DNA of 64,000 nt from assembly GCA_934433135.1 (NCBI GenBank), contig CAKRZO010000008.1, forward strand, positions 62,001-126,000, written 5' to 3'. Below are positions 45,902-55,563 of this stretch, in pieces; position 1 is the stretch's first letter, and each line of letters starts with the position of its first letter. Below the pieces are notes generated by a model, which made no database searches, had not been told where the DNA came from, and saw nothing but the letters and a program-made list of their open reading frames with translations. The stretch comes from an uncultured Acetatifactor sp. GTDB taxonomy: Bacteria > Bacillota > Clostridia > Lachnospirales > Lachnospiraceae. A program made the translations under genes and the position numbers.

Positions 45902-46786
45902 CTATACTTCTCTCCCCAATATGGTGGAAACGTTCTCTGCAATTCTCCGCGCTACATCCGGTTTGTTCATGGAATAGACATGGATGTGAGAAATGCCATT
46001 GGCAAACAGATCGATAATCTGATCCGAAGCATAAATAATGCCGGCCTGTTTCATGGCTTCCGGACTGCTTCCGAAGGTATCTACCAGACTTTCAAAACGT
46101 CTGGGCATAAAGGAACCGGAAAGCTTTATGGCTTTTTTTACCTGATTGGCATTGGTAATGGGCATAATCCCCGCAATCACGGGCAAGGTAATCTGTGCCT
46201 CTCTTATTTTATAGAGGAAATTATAAAAAAGATTATTATCAAAAAACATCTGCGTTGTAAAAAAATCACACCCGGCCTGCGCTTTCTTTTTCAGGAACCG
46301 AATATCTTCTTTCTGGCAGGCACTCTCCGGATGCACCTCCGGATAGCAGGCTCCTCCGATGCAAAACTGTGAACTGATTGACCGGATCTCCCGAATCAGA
46401 TCCGTTGCATGGTGATAGTCCCAGTTTGTTCTGTCTTCTCCCATCTTATCCGCCGGAATATCTCCCCTGAGCGCCATGATATTTTCAATTCCGGCAGCCT
46501 GAAATGCTTTGATTCTTTCCTGCACGGTCTGTCTGGAAGAGGAAACGCAGGTCAAATGGGCAATGGTCGGTACCTGATACGTCTCTTTAATCGTTTTGGC
46601 CAGTTCCAGCGTATACTCGCTGGTTCCCCCTCCCGCTCCGTATGTAACGCTCATAAACGCCGGAGACAGCCCTGCGATCTGAAGCGCTGCCTCCTTTATG
46701 CCCTCATAAGAAGCCCCTGTTTTGGGTGGGAAGACTTCAAATGACAGAGAGTATTTTTTCTGCTTTAAAAGTTCTGTGATTTTCAT
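45902..46786 (-). CDS. metF: Methylenetetrahydrofolate reductase
   Basis: A 294-residue flavoprotein barrel supplying methyltetrahydrofolate to MetH. N-terminal SFEVFPPKTG carries the catalytic Glu, MSVTYGAGGG follows, and the folate-contact region is IMALRGDIPAD. It is first in a metF - reactivation protein - metH run, consistent with a methionine-synthesis operon. Confidence 0.96.
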   Translation of the reverse strand: MKITELLKQKKYSLSFEVFPPKTGASYEGIKEAALQIAGLSPAFMSVTYGAGGGTSEYTLELAKTIKETYQVPTIAHLTCVSSSRQTVQERIKAFQAAGIENIMALRGDIPADKMGEDRTNWDYHHATDLIREIRSISSQFCIGGACYPEVHPESACQKEDIRFLKKKAQAGCDFFTTQMFFDNNLFYNFLYKIREAQITLPVIAGIMPITNANQVKKAIKLSGSFMPRRFESLVDTFGSSPEAMKQAGIIYASDQIIDLFANGISHIHVYSMNKPDVARRIAENVSTILGREV

Positions 46787-46813
46787 ATGCGTGTTCCTTA
46801 CTCTCCCCAGTAG

Positions 46814-47038
46814 TCAAGAGATTCCTGAGAAGTTGTTATTATACCGATAGTCCGATTCTATATCATACAACTCCGATAATAAGATTCCTTTTTGTGGAAA
46901 TACCTCAAGCCCCTTTGCAGCATCCGTAATTCTCTTCAAGTTTTTCTTGGACACCGTGGCGTCAAATTTTCGCGTCAATCTCTGTTTCAACGCCTGCATT
47001 TTACGTCTTACTACTTGTGAGTACTCCAATTTTTTCAA
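46814..47038 (-). pseudogene. ParE/RelE-type toxin, C-terminally truncated
   Basis: 74 residues starting at TTG 47038, overlapping the antitoxin stop. ALKQRLTRKF and LEVFPQKGILLSELYDIESDYRY match the ParE/RelE toxin fold, but the final strands, which normally extend about 25-30 residues past DYRY, are missing. With the antitoxin broken as well, the pair is probably inactive. Confidence 0.65.
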
Positions 47039-47301
47039 TTCGCTACCCCCAATTCCTCTTCCAGCTTTTCCGCCGTTATGGTGCCTTCTTCACGAATTGA
47101 AATCTCCGCTTCGTTCAGCTTTCTCATAAGCTGGCACAACGCTTTCTGCTTATCCAGTTCATCCAGTTCTTACATATCGACAATAGCGCACTGTCCATGT
47201 CCATTACGTGTGAGATATACTCTGTTTCCGTACGCTACCTCATTAATTACTGCTGTATAGTTCCTCAAATCTGAAATAGGTTTAATGTTCGGCAGGGTCA
47301 A
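47035..47301 (-). pseudogene. Phd/YefM-type antitoxin with internal stop
   Basis: The frame reads LPNIKPISDLRNYTAVINEV and VYLTRNGHGQCAIVDM, typical of Phd/YefM. A TAA at 47170-47172 interrupts it (probably a former Gln codon), and then ELDELDKQKALCQL continues to a TGA at 47035. The only in-frame start, TTG 47301, lies in the end of a family C repeat, which has displaced the native promoter and ribosome binding site. Confidence 0.75.
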
Positions 47302-47481
47302 AAGGTATTTTGCCCCTCATTTGATATCACGAATTGCTCCGCTGCAAAGCAGCTCCCGCAATTCTAAAACATTCGGAATCCGCTGATTTACTGCGTAAAT
47401 CGCTACTTCCTCATGTTTGACGGGTCCCAAGTTCAAAAGCCTAATCGTGCAAGCACGAACGGCTTTTTGACCTTTTGACCC
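47295..47481. repeat. MITE-like element, dispersed repeat family C (complete copy)
   Basis: A 187-bp element bounded by 11-base perfect inverted repeats (GGGTCAAAAGG at 47295-47305; its complement at 47471-47481). It is an inverted copy of 21897-22064. The interior contains nested hairpins and no transposase. It has inserted at the 5' end of the antitoxin gene. Confidence 0.85.
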
Positions 47482-47565
47482 TGATATCATATTACAAATA
47501 TAGTATATCCGTTTTCTGCAAAAATCGCAACATATTTACATGTAAATTTGCAGCGCAAGTCTTTC

Positions 47566-49377
47566 TCATACCCCTGCAAGCACTTCAAAGGTTCCTGCAA
47601 GGTTCAGCCTTCCGTAACCCAGTTCCCGGTTGGGATAAGACTGTTCCGGGGTTCTGGATGCTCCCTGAATAAAATAGTTGCAAACTTCTCTGCTTTCCGC
47701 CAAAGGGCTGTTCCCCTGTACCACGGCCCATTGCATAAACTGCGCCGCCGCTCCTGCGGTAAGCGCCGCCGACAGACTGCTACCGCTTCTTCTCCCGTAC
47801 AAAGTATCCACATTTACTCCGGGAGCTGCAAAGTCCGGACGGATCGCTCCCATTCTGGAATATCCTCTGCCGGATTCAATGTAAAAACTGTTATTAGCAT
47901 CATTATAAGAGCTTACGCTGATAATATCAAGTGCCATTGAAGGTTCTGTCAACGTTGTATAGGGATTGGGTTCCAGGAAATAGACCTCCTCACCCACAAA
48001 CTGCGAAATAGGAAGCCACATATGAAAGGAACCGTTATGAATCACACCGGCAGGCAGGATCCTGAAATTCCAGATCCCGGGTGTAGGATCCTGAATCCGG
48101 AAAATAATCAGTTCCCCTCCGGAATTCGCCTCCACCAGAATACTGCGTATGGTAATGACGGTGCGCTCATAGATGAAACGCTGCACAATGTTATTTTCCA
48201 CTCCCAGACGAAACGGCGGAATGGTCTCTCCGCCCGGTGAACGGACGGCGACCCTGTAAATATCCGGAATGGTTCCCCAGAACTCCATCTGAAAGCCGGA
48301 TATGTCTTCTCCCACCCGTACTTCCACATCCCGGTAAGCATTCAATGCTGCATTGCCCAGCGGAAACTGTCCGAAAAAGTGATGAGCCGCATTTCCTTCA
48401 CATCCTCCTCCCACCGTAACCACGCGGCTTCTTCTTACCGCGACCGCATTCAAAAAACCGGCAAGGAAGGAATTGCCGTCATGCTCCCCGGTATTGGTGC
48501 CGACGCCGATACAGATAATCACCGGTCTGCGGAAGGTTTCTGCGAAGGAATCCACATATTTGACCGCCAGCATGATATCTGTTTCTTCATAGGCCGGAAC
48601 ATTCTCCGGGATAAAATAATAGTCCCGCAGATACGGTTTGCATTCCTTAAGCTTTACAATTACCAGTTCTGATTCCGGAGCCGCTCCCGTATAGGCATTT
48701 ATGCCATCCAAACTGCTTGCTGCACAAAGGCCTGCCATAATGGTTCCGTGACCGTTTTCATCCCGGGATGGCACAATCCGGAAGGGATCCGCCTCCTGCA
48801 GAGCTTCATTCAGTTCTTTTCTCTTATATTCCGTCCCAAAATAAAAACCTTCCGGCGCCGGACCGTCCTGTATGGTCTGATCCCAAATGGCCAGAATCCT
48901 GCTGTTGCCGAAAGCATCCAGAAAGGCAGGCTGCGCATAATCAATCCCGGTATCAATGATACAGATAACCGTTCCTCTGCCGGTAAGGTACAGAGGTGCT
49001 CTTTGCATCTGAAGAATGCCGCTTGCATAGAGTGCGGACGGATCGAAGGATCTTCCCGATGCCCGACCTTCGGCTCTGTTCTGTTCCTCGGCTGCACTCT
49101 CCGTCACCTCCTCTCTTTGCTGTTCAAGGTCTTCGCCTGGTTCTCTGCTTCCTCCTGTCTCCTGCTGCATCAGTCCGTATACCTTCGGAATATAACGATA
49201 TCCGAAGGGGCGATTCTTCTGACCGTTTTCCAGCGCCCGTTTGGAATATACCGCATAGTAGGTTTCCCCTAAAGGGATATAGCAGACATCGTTACCTTCC
49301 TGCAGAATCACTTCCGGTGTAAAATCCATTACATAATCAATATACTCGTTTGAAAGAATCCGCTCTTTACAATCCAT
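47566..49377 (-). CDS. Subtilisin-like serine protease of the CspABC type
   Basis: A 603-residue S8 protease. The catalytic triad is D142 (VICIIDTGID), H210 (ENGHGT) and S534 (RSGSSLSAA). A large insertion between His and Ser (about 330-470) forms the jelly-roll domain of clostridial Csp germination proteases. An acidic segment at 75-105 may mark the prodomain junction. No signal peptide. Flanked by repeat elements on both sides, so transcribed alone. Biological role, whether in germination or otherwise, is not shown by its neighbours. Confidence 0.88.
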   Translation of the reverse strand: MDCKERILSNEYIDYVMDFTPEVILQEGNDVCYIPLGETYYAVYSKRALENGQKNRPFGYRYIPKVYGLMQQETGGSREPGEDLEQQREEVTESAAEEQNRAEGRASGRSFDPSALYASGILQMQRAPLYLTGRGTVICIIDTGIDYAQPAFLDAFGNSRILAIWDQTIQDGPAPEGFYFGTEYKRKELNEALQEADPFRIVPSRDENGHGTIMAGLCAASSLDGINAYTGAAPESELVIVKLKECKPYLRDYYFIPENVPAYEETDIMLAVKYVDSFAETFRRPVIICIGVGTNTGEHDGNSFLAGFLNAVAVRRSRVVTVGGGCEGNAAHHFFGQFPLGNAALNAYRDVEVRVGEDISGFQMEFWGTIPDIYRVAVRSPGGETIPPFRLGVENNIVQRFIYERTVITIRSILVEANSGGELIIFRIQDPTPGIWNFRILPAGVIHNGSFHMWLPISQFVGEEVYFLEPNPYTTLTEPSMALDIISVSSYNDANNSFYIESGRGYSRMGAIRPDFAAPGVNVDTLYGRRSGSSLSAALTAGAAAQFMQWAVVQGNSPLAESREVCNYFIQGASRTPEQSYPNRELGYGRLNLAGTFEVLAGV

Positions 49378-49476
49378 TTTAATCCTCGTTTCCGCAGACT
49401 TTTTTCTTTCAGCCTTCTGCTTTCCGAAATATCTTACGCAACTTTTTTATTTTCTATGATGATATTAGTTTGAAAA

Positions 49477-49627
49477 ATCGCATCTTAGATGCGATTTTTC
49501 ACATTGATCAGATTCCACCGACGCTAAAGCGTCTGCGGAATGAAGATTAATGTGGCAGAAGAGAAATCGCCTACGCGAATTTCTCTTCGCCTCTTCGCGA
49601 CGAAGTCGCTCAGAAATGGGGATTAGT
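49477..49627. repeat. Dispersed repeat family B, copy 2
   Basis: Inverted relative to the copy at 23694-23856. It begins with a hairpin (aatcgcatct/agatgcgatt), has gacgctaaagcgtc in the middle and ends cagaaatggggattag. It fills most of the gap between the subtilase gene and the exporter operon. Confidence 0.8.
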
Positions 49628-49665
49628 GTGGCAAAGTCAAAAATTCGACTATAGTCATAACAACA

Positions 49666-49699
49666 AACAGCACCTAAGCCAAATGGCTTAGATGCTGTT
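49666..49699 (-). terminator. Terminator of the MMPL exporter operon
   Basis: A 15-base stem with one mismatch (49666-49680 with 49685-49699), four-base loop, followed on the minus strand by TGTTGTTATG. About 50 bases after the stop of the last gene. Confidence 0.65.
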
Positions 49700-49746
49700 A
49701 TTCCTTAATGATTCAAATTTTTTTGAATTGCGATTCCGGTTTGTAA

Positions 49747-51981
49747 TTACTCTTCCGTCCGGTAAATGAACTTCACCTGTCCGTCCATGCCGTCTGCAAT
49801 GCCGGAGAACGACTTGTATTCATGGGAAACCTGTGCAATTCCACGGATACGGTCTGCCAGCCCTTCATAATCTCCATCCAATGCTTCGGTAATCTTCTGA
49901 ATTCCTTTTTCATTGAACTCTTTCAAGCCATCGGAAAGCTGCATAGCGCCGTCCTTAAGCTTCTCTACGCCATCTACCAGCGCCGGTGCGCTCTTCTTCA
50001 TCGTCTGAATGCCGTCTGCCAAAGCCGCACTGCCTTCGGCAAGACTACCGGCCCCGTCTCTGACCTGGGCGATTCCCTGCAGAACAGAGGCTGCACCGCT
50101 GTTGGCCTGATCTACTCCTGCCGTATAAGAACGAAGGCCGGTATAGAACTGGTTATAGCTGTCAAGCTGTCCCTTAAGGGCACTGATAGTTGCTGCACCG
50201 GATTGTGCCTGCTGCAAAGCCTGGGTAATCTGTTCCTGTACTTCCGGTGAATTCATATTCTGTTCAATCAATGCCTGCACCTGTTCTTCCGTCTTGGAAA
50301 CGATCAAAGCCTTGATTTCCTCAGACTGCATTTTCTGTTCCGTGTTGGAAGCAATCAGAGCCTTAATCGCATCGCTGTTCATCCGGGCATCCAACGCTGC
50401 CTTAATTGCCTGCTGCAGCTCTTCCGGAATCAACCCTGCTGCCACTGCCGTTTCATAAGTTTCCCTGTTCATGCCCTTGGTGGCTTCTATGGAAGCCAGT
50501 ATCTGATTGAAAACATTTTCCTCGGCAGCTGTGCGCACACCTTCTTGTACCTGTGCGTAAACGGCCTGTTCTACGGCTGCCTGTATGGTATCTCTCTGTG
50601 CATTTACGGCTGCCGTCACTTTTTCAAGCGCTACGGCTCTGGCCTGCTCGGCAATCTTTTCCGTATCCAGGGAAGCAATCAGTTCGTTAAGAACCTGTGC
50701 ATAATTTTCTACGGTAAGAGTCGGCACGCTTACTCCTGCCTGCGCCAACTGGCTGTTTACCGTGGCAAGAAGCGATTCAAATACCTGCCTTGCGCCTGCA
50801 TTTAAAGAAGCACTGTTATTGGAAAGCAGCCCCAAACCATCGTCCAACTGTTTGGCTCCGTTATATAATGCGGAAGTACCGTTGCTTAACTGAGCGGCTC
50901 CTTCCTTTAAGCTTGCAGAACCGTCTGCCAGCTGATTGATTCCTTTTACCAGTTCTCCGGATTTTTCCAGAAGTGTACATAAACCATCATACAACTGGGA
51001 AGAACCATCCAAAAGCTGGTTCATTCCGTCGGTCAGCTGATCCACTGCATCCGTGATTCCGTCCAGGGAATCCAGTTTATCGGTATCAAGACCGTTGAAT
51101 ACTTCATTGGTAGCAATGGTCATGGTAGCCGACATACTGAAGTTCTCAACATCGGCACTTACTTCCACATAATCCGGAATCTCCAGTTTACTTACCTCAT
51201 CCGCATCCTTCTTTCCAAGGTCGGACTTCTCCAAAGCATCCTTTACTTCTTCCAGCTTAAGATCTCCGGAAAGTCCCGGAAAAGCAATTCCGATGACTGC
51301 AGTACGGCTGCCGTCATTGACGATTTTACCGTTGGAGACTTCGATATCGGTGAAAACATCGTTGTCTAAAAGCATTCCGGTCAGCATGGCAAACGGTACA
51401 TGTACGGTTTCCTTTTTCCCGTTCACTTCTATGGTACGCTCTTCCTTATTTTCGTAAGTAAAACGAATCACTACATGACCGCTCTTTCCTTTTAATTCTT
51501 CCGGTGTCATCTCTTTTCCGTCCAGAGTATAGCTGATCTTCATGGAAACAGGGAGCTCCTTCTCAATGGTACCCTGATAATAAATATCATTTCCCTGTGC
51601 ATCCCACACCAGTCCGTGATTCTGTCCAAGGCTATAGGTTTCATCACCTTTTACGTTTTCAATATCCGTAAGCTGTGATACATCGGAAAGGCTGTCGCTT
51701 CCCTTGCCGTTCTTCAGCCAGTCGCAGACGATCAGCTTCTGTACGCTGCCGTCCGCTCCGGCCAGTACGTATACGGTTTCTTCCTTACCGGTTTCCCCGT
51801 CTCTTTCGACTTTTTCGGTACTTTCCTGACCGGACGTGCTAGTTTCAGCAGAAGCCACCGTTAAAACGGCATTATCCTGTTTTTTATCATTCATTCCGGC
51901 ATAAACTGTTACACCCACACTGGTGAGAACCAGCACTGCACCGAGAGCAGCGCAAACCGGTTTAAGCATTGACTTTTTCAT
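49747..51981 (-). CDS. Secreted YhgE-like protein with LxxG heptad repeats
   Basis: 744 residues. A signal sequence or anchor (CAALGAVLVLTSVGVTVYAG) is followed by a beta-rich domain to about residue 290, then a long stretch of repeats such as LTDGMNQLLDGSSQLYDG and LKEGAAQLSNG, as in YhgE/Pip-type proteins, split by an Ala/Gln-rich helical segment (430-600). No C-terminal membrane region is seen. It overlaps the MMPL gene by 20 bases, so it probably works as the extracellular partner of that transporter. Confidence 0.85.
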   Translation of the reverse strand: MKKSMLKPVCAALGAVLVLTSVGVTVYAGMNDKKQDNAVLTVASAETSTSGQESTEKVERDGETGKEETVYVLAGADGSVQKLIVCDWLKNGKGSDSLSDVSQLTDIENVKGDETYSLGQNHGLVWDAQGNDIYYQGTIEKELPVSMKISYTLDGKEMTPEELKGKSGHVVIRFTYENKEERTIEVNGKKETVHVPFAMLTGMLLDNDVFTDIEVSNGKIVNDGSRTAVIGIAFPGLSGDLKLEEVKDALEKSDLGKKDADEVSKLEIPDYVEVSADVENFSMSATMTIATNEVFNGLDTDKLDSLDGITDAVDQLTDGMNQLLDGSSQLYDGLCTLLEKSGELVKGINQLADGSASLKEGAAQLSNGTSALYNGAKQLDDGLGLLSNNSASLNAGARQVFESLLATVNSQLAQAGVSVPTLTVENYAQVLNELIASLDTEKIAEQARAVALEKVTAAVNAQRDTIQAAVEQAVYAQVQEGVRTAAEENVFNQILASIEATKGMNRETYETAVAAGLIPEELQQAIKAALDARMNSDAIKALIASNTEQKMQSEEIKALIVSKTEEQVQALIEQNMNSPEVQEQITQALQQAQSGAATISALKGQLDSYNQFYTGLRSYTAGVDQANSGAASVLQGIAQVRDGAGSLAEGSAALADGIQTMKKSAPALVDGVEKLKDGAMQLSDGLKEFNEKGIQKITEALDGDYEGLADRIRGIAQVSHEYKSFSGIADGMDGQVKFIYRTEE

Positions 51982-54076
51982 AACTTTCTCCTCCTTTTCC
52001 TGACTCTTTTCCTGCTTTTTTCATTCCGAGAGTAGTCACGCAAATCAATTTATCACAAAGCATCAGCAGTGCAGGCAAAATGAAAATGACACATAACATA
52101 CTTACCACTGCACCTCTTGCCATCAACATACACATAGAACTGATAATGTCAATATCGGAATAAACCGCTACACCGAAGGTTGCCGCAAACAATCCCATAC
52201 CGCTTACGATAATGGAAGGAATAGAGGTTCCCAGAGCTATCTTAACGGCGTTTCTCTTATTCTGTCCGCTGCATCTCTCCGCTTTATACCTTGTCGTCAT
52301 CAGGATCGCGTAGTCTACGGTAGCACCCAGCTGAATGGTACTGATGCAGATCGGCGCAATGAACGGAAGCGACTGTCCTAAGTAATGCGGCAGACCAAGG
52401 TTAATGAAGATAGCCAACTCGATTACCGCAATCAGGATAAACGGAAGGGAGATACTCTTTTCTACCAATGCGATAATTACAAAAATCGCAATTATGGAAA
52501 CGGCATTTACTACCTGGAAGTCATGATCCGTGGTCTCAATCATATCCTTCATACAAGGCGCTTCACCGATCAGCATGCCGGCAGGATCGTATTTTTTCAA
52601 AATGGCATTCAGGGAATCGATCTGTTCATTCACGGCATCGCTGGCAACACGATACTCGGAGTTAATTAAGAGAAGTTCCCACTTGTCACTCTTTAAAATC
52701 TCTGTAATGCTTTCCGGAAGGATTTCCTCCGGTACGGCAGAACCGACTACTGATTCCAGACCCAGTACGTATTTCACACCGTCCACCTGTTCCATTTCTT
52801 TTGTCATGGAACGAACATCTTTCGGGGCGAGGGAAGAATCCACCAGAAGCATATGTGTGGACGCGATATCAAATTCGTCGGAAAGCTTGGAATTGGCAAT
52901 GACATATTCCATATCCTCCGGCAGGCACTGTCCCATATCGTAATAAACTTCCTTGTTGGTCTTCTGATATCCGTAATAAGCAGGCGGAATCAGGGCTGCA
53001 AAAATCAGTAAGAAAACCGGGAAAATTTTGGTAACACCCTTCGCAAAACCATCCATATTCGGAATAATGGAACGGTGTTTGGTTTTCTGAAGCGGTTTAT
53101 CAAATACCAGGATTAAGGCCGGCAGAACGGTAACACATCCCAAAACGCCTAACAAAACACCCTTTGCCATTACAATTCCCAGGTCCTTGCCCAGTGTAAA
53201 ACTCATGAAACACAAAGCAGCGAATCCGGCAATAGTAGTAATGGAACTTCCGACTACGGAGGTAAGGGTTTCTGCAATCGCTGCGCTCATGGCTTCCTTA
53301 TTGTCTGCCGTATGTTCCCTCTGTTCGTTGTAGCTGTGCCACAGAAAGATGGAATAGTCCATGGTAACTGCTAACTGCAGAACAGCTGCCAGTGCCTTGG
53401 TAATGTAAGAAATCTCTCCCATAAAGTAGTTGGTTCCCAGATTCAGTACAATCATCATACCGATACTAAGCAAAAATACGAAAGGAACCAGCCAACCGTC
53501 CAAAAACAGAAGCATTGCCGCACAAGCCAGCAGTACTGCAAGCCCTACGTAAATCGGCTCTTCCTGTTCACACAGATCTTTCAAATCCGTTACCAGGGCA
53601 GACATTCCGGATACAAAGCACTGCTTTCCGGCAATCGATCGGATTTCCCGGATGGCGTCCATGGTCACATCTGCCGATGTCGCCGTATCAAAGAAGACAG
53701 CCATCAGGGTCGCATCCCCTTTGTTGAACTCCTGCCTTATCTTATCCGGAAGCAGCTCCATGGGAACGCTGATATCCATCAGGGAATCATACCACAGAAC
53801 CGATTCCACATGCTCTACACCTTCAAGTTTTTCTCTTAAAGCGGATACTTCTTTGGCAGGCATATTTTCGACTACGATCAGGGAAAAGGCACCTTTTCCG
53901 AAATCTTCCATCAATTCATTCTGGCCGATTACCGTATCCATATCTTCCGGCAGGTAATCCAGCATATCATAATTGATACGGGTTCCCGCCATTCCCAGTA
54001 CTGCAGGTATCATGCAGACCAAGGCAATGATAAGAATCGGAATCCGGAACTTTACCACTGCTTTTCCAAAACGCAT
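51962..54076 (-). CDS. MMPL/RND-family exporter
   Basis: A 704-residue protein with twelve membrane helices in two repeats, each with a large extracytoplasmic loop. Conserved membrane motifs include AAVLQLAVTMDYSIFLWHSY and its repeat counterpart STIQLGATVDYAILMTTRYK, with the proton-relay Asp. Such pumps move lipids, antibiotics or signalling molecules. Upstream in the transcript is the HdeD-like gene; downstream is the overlapping YhgE-like partner. Confidence 0.92.
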   Translation of the reverse strand: MRFGKAVVKFRIPILIIALVCMIPAVLGMAGTRINYDMLDYLPEDMDTVIGQNELMEDFGKGAFSLIVVENMPAKEVSALREKLEGVEHVESVLWYDSLMDISVPMELLPDKIRQEFNKGDATLMAVFFDTATSADVTMDAIREIRSIAGKQCFVSGMSALVTDLKDLCEQEEPIYVGLAVLLACAAMLLFLDGWLVPFVFLLSIGMMIVLNLGTNYFMGEISYITKALAAVLQLAVTMDYSIFLWHSYNEQREHTADNKEAMSAAIAETLTSVVGSSITTIAGFAALCFMSFTLGKDLGIVMAKGVLLGVLGCVTVLPALILVFDKPLQKTKHRSIIPNMDGFAKGVTKIFPVFLLIFAALIPPAYYGYQKTNKEVYYDMGQCLPEDMEYVIANSKLSDEFDIASTHMLLVDSSLAPKDVRSMTKEMEQVDGVKYVLGLESVVGSAVPEEILPESITEILKSDKWELLLINSEYRVASDAVNEQIDSLNAILKKYDPAGMLIGEAPCMKDMIETTDHDFQVVNAVSIIAIFVIIALVEKSISLPFILIAVIELAIFINLGLPHYLGQSLPFIAPICISTIQLGATVDYAILMTTRYKAERCSGQNKRNAVKIALGTSIPSIIVSGMGLFAATFGVAVYSDIDIISSMCMLMARGAVVSMLCVIFILPALLMLCDKLICVTTLGMKKAGKESGKGGESYEKVNA

Positions 54077-54082
54077 TTTAAA

Positions 54083-54673
54083 TCACTCCTTTATTTCTCT
54101 ATACTCTGTTTCCATGTCCGGCAGCTGATGTCGTATAATTTTTACAACCGTCAGTACCGTACTTAAATTTAAGAATCCTTCTGCCAGAAGCGTAATCCCC
54201 GATAAGATCATCAGAACCCTTACGCTTTCGGTCGGCCGGATCACCAGCAAAAGCCCCATGATCCCGGCGATTACCGCCCACAGAAGAATGAGCCACCATT
54301 TCCGGATCCCGAACTGTCTGGAATCCATGGCGATCTGGATTTTAAACAGACCATCCATCAGAATGGAAATTCCCAGAGCAATGCAGAAAAAATTCATCAG
54401 GTTCGCCGGGTAAATCAGCAGAAGCACTCCCAATGCAATCAGCAATAGGCCGAATGCCAGGTCATACTGAAAAGCCAGCCGGTATAAATCCCTGGAAAAA
54501 TAACCCACCAGTTTGACACTGCCGAAGACAATCATTAAAATCCCCATCAGTATCCCCAGCATTTTGGCAGAAAAATCCGGAATGACAATCAACAGAATTC
54601 CCAGGACGCAAAGCATAACGGAAATAATGATATATCCTGTCTTTGCAGTTTTCATCGGTGTTACAGAACGCAT
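54083..54673 (-). CDS. HdeD/DUF308-family membrane protein
   Basis: About 196 residues from ATG 54673 (GGAGG eight bases upstream; the frame to 54799 is extended without support). Six membrane helices with the paired repeats of the DUF308 family (SAKMLGILMGILMIVFGSVK; LMNFFCIALGISILMDGLFK). Function unknown; members are linked to acid or envelope stress. Six bases from the MMPL gene, so in the same operon. Confidence 0.85.
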   Translation of the reverse strand: MRSVTPMKTAKTGYIIISVMLCVLGILLIVIPDFSAKMLGILMGILMIVFGSVKLVGYFSRDLYRLAFQYDLAFGLLLIALGVLLLIYPANLMNFFCIALGISILMDGLFKIQIAMDSRQFGIRKWWLILLWAVIAGIMGLLLVIRPTESVRVLMILSGITLLAEGFLNLSTVLTVVKIIRHQLPDMETEYREIKE

Positions 54674-54813
54674 ATCTGTCGCCTCCTTGTATTTCTTATA
54701 GATGCAGTATAATCGATTTTGCCTTCCTGGAAAATGGGCAGTAAAAAACGGATGCCTTAAAATAAGGCACCCGGAAGCGATTGTCTGAAATTCAGACATT
54801 TTATACTTTTTGT

Positions 54814-55377
54814 CTATTTGCGGCTTTGTAAGCTTCTGCGTACGACTTCTTCCGTCATCCCTTTGTGGAGCTCACACAGTCTGGCGAAAGCGATCCGGAT
54901 ATCTTCCTTCATACCGTCTTCCATCCATTCAATAATCTGCCCGAAGCATTCGCAACGGATAAAACGGATAATAATCTCTTTGTCATAGGCATCAATCGGC
55001 TGGTCTGCAAATACCGTCTCCATATAGGTTGTGACTACATAATTGCAAACCTGCTTCAGATAATGTTCATAAACATCCCGGTTCACAGAGTGGTAAAGAT
55101 GAAGCACTGCCTTTCGGTTTTTCAATGCAAAATCCACTGCCACACTCATGGCCTGTTCCACGGAGTCAATGTTGGGATATTCCCGGATAATACGATCTGC
55201 ATCCTCCGTCACAATCTCTTCGACCAGAGACGGCAGATCCTGGAAATGATAATAAAAAGAATTCCGGTTAATTCCGCAATCCTCCACGATATCTTTTACC
55301 GTTATCTGGCTTAACGGTCTTTCGTTTAAAAGTTTAATAAAAGATTCCTTAATGGCTTTCTTGGTAAAGTTCGGCAT
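54814..55377 (-). CDS. TetR-family regulator
   Basis: About 187 residues from ATG 55377 (GGAGGAATAAGC upstream). N-terminal helix-turn-helix ITVKDIVEDCGINRNSFYYH, and a C-terminal ligand domain like that of DhaS/YxaF-type repressors. It lies directly upstream of the HdeD-MMPL-YhgE operon in the same orientation and is its likely repressor. Confidence 0.9.
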   Translation of the reverse strand: MPNFTKKAIKESFIKLLNERPLSQITVKDIVEDCGINRNSFYYHFQDLPSLVEEIVTEDADRIIREYPNIDSVEQAMSVAVDFALKNRKAVLHLYHSVNRDVYEHYLKQVCNYVVTTYMETVFADQPIDAYDKEIIIRFIRCECFGQIIEWMEDGMKEDIRIAFARLCELHKGMTEEVVRRSLQSRK

Positions 55378-55501
55378 GCTTATTCCTCCCTGTTCTGTCA
55401 AGCCTTCCTGATTTTTCTGCAGGATAAAAAGGTAACGATAACCATTTACCCCGTCATTTCTGTAGTTATTATACACAGACTGGAACTTTATGTCAACCGG
55501 C

Positions 55502-55525
55502 AAAAAAAATGAACAGCCACTGTTC
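55502..55525 (-). terminator. Terminator after the metal P-type ATPase gene
   Basis: On the minus strand, GAACAG-TGG-CTGTTC (55511-55525) followed by an A and eight T (55502-55509). Confidence 0.85.
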
Positions 55526-55563
55526 AAGAGCAATTGCTCCAAAGCAATGACTGTCCACTGTTT

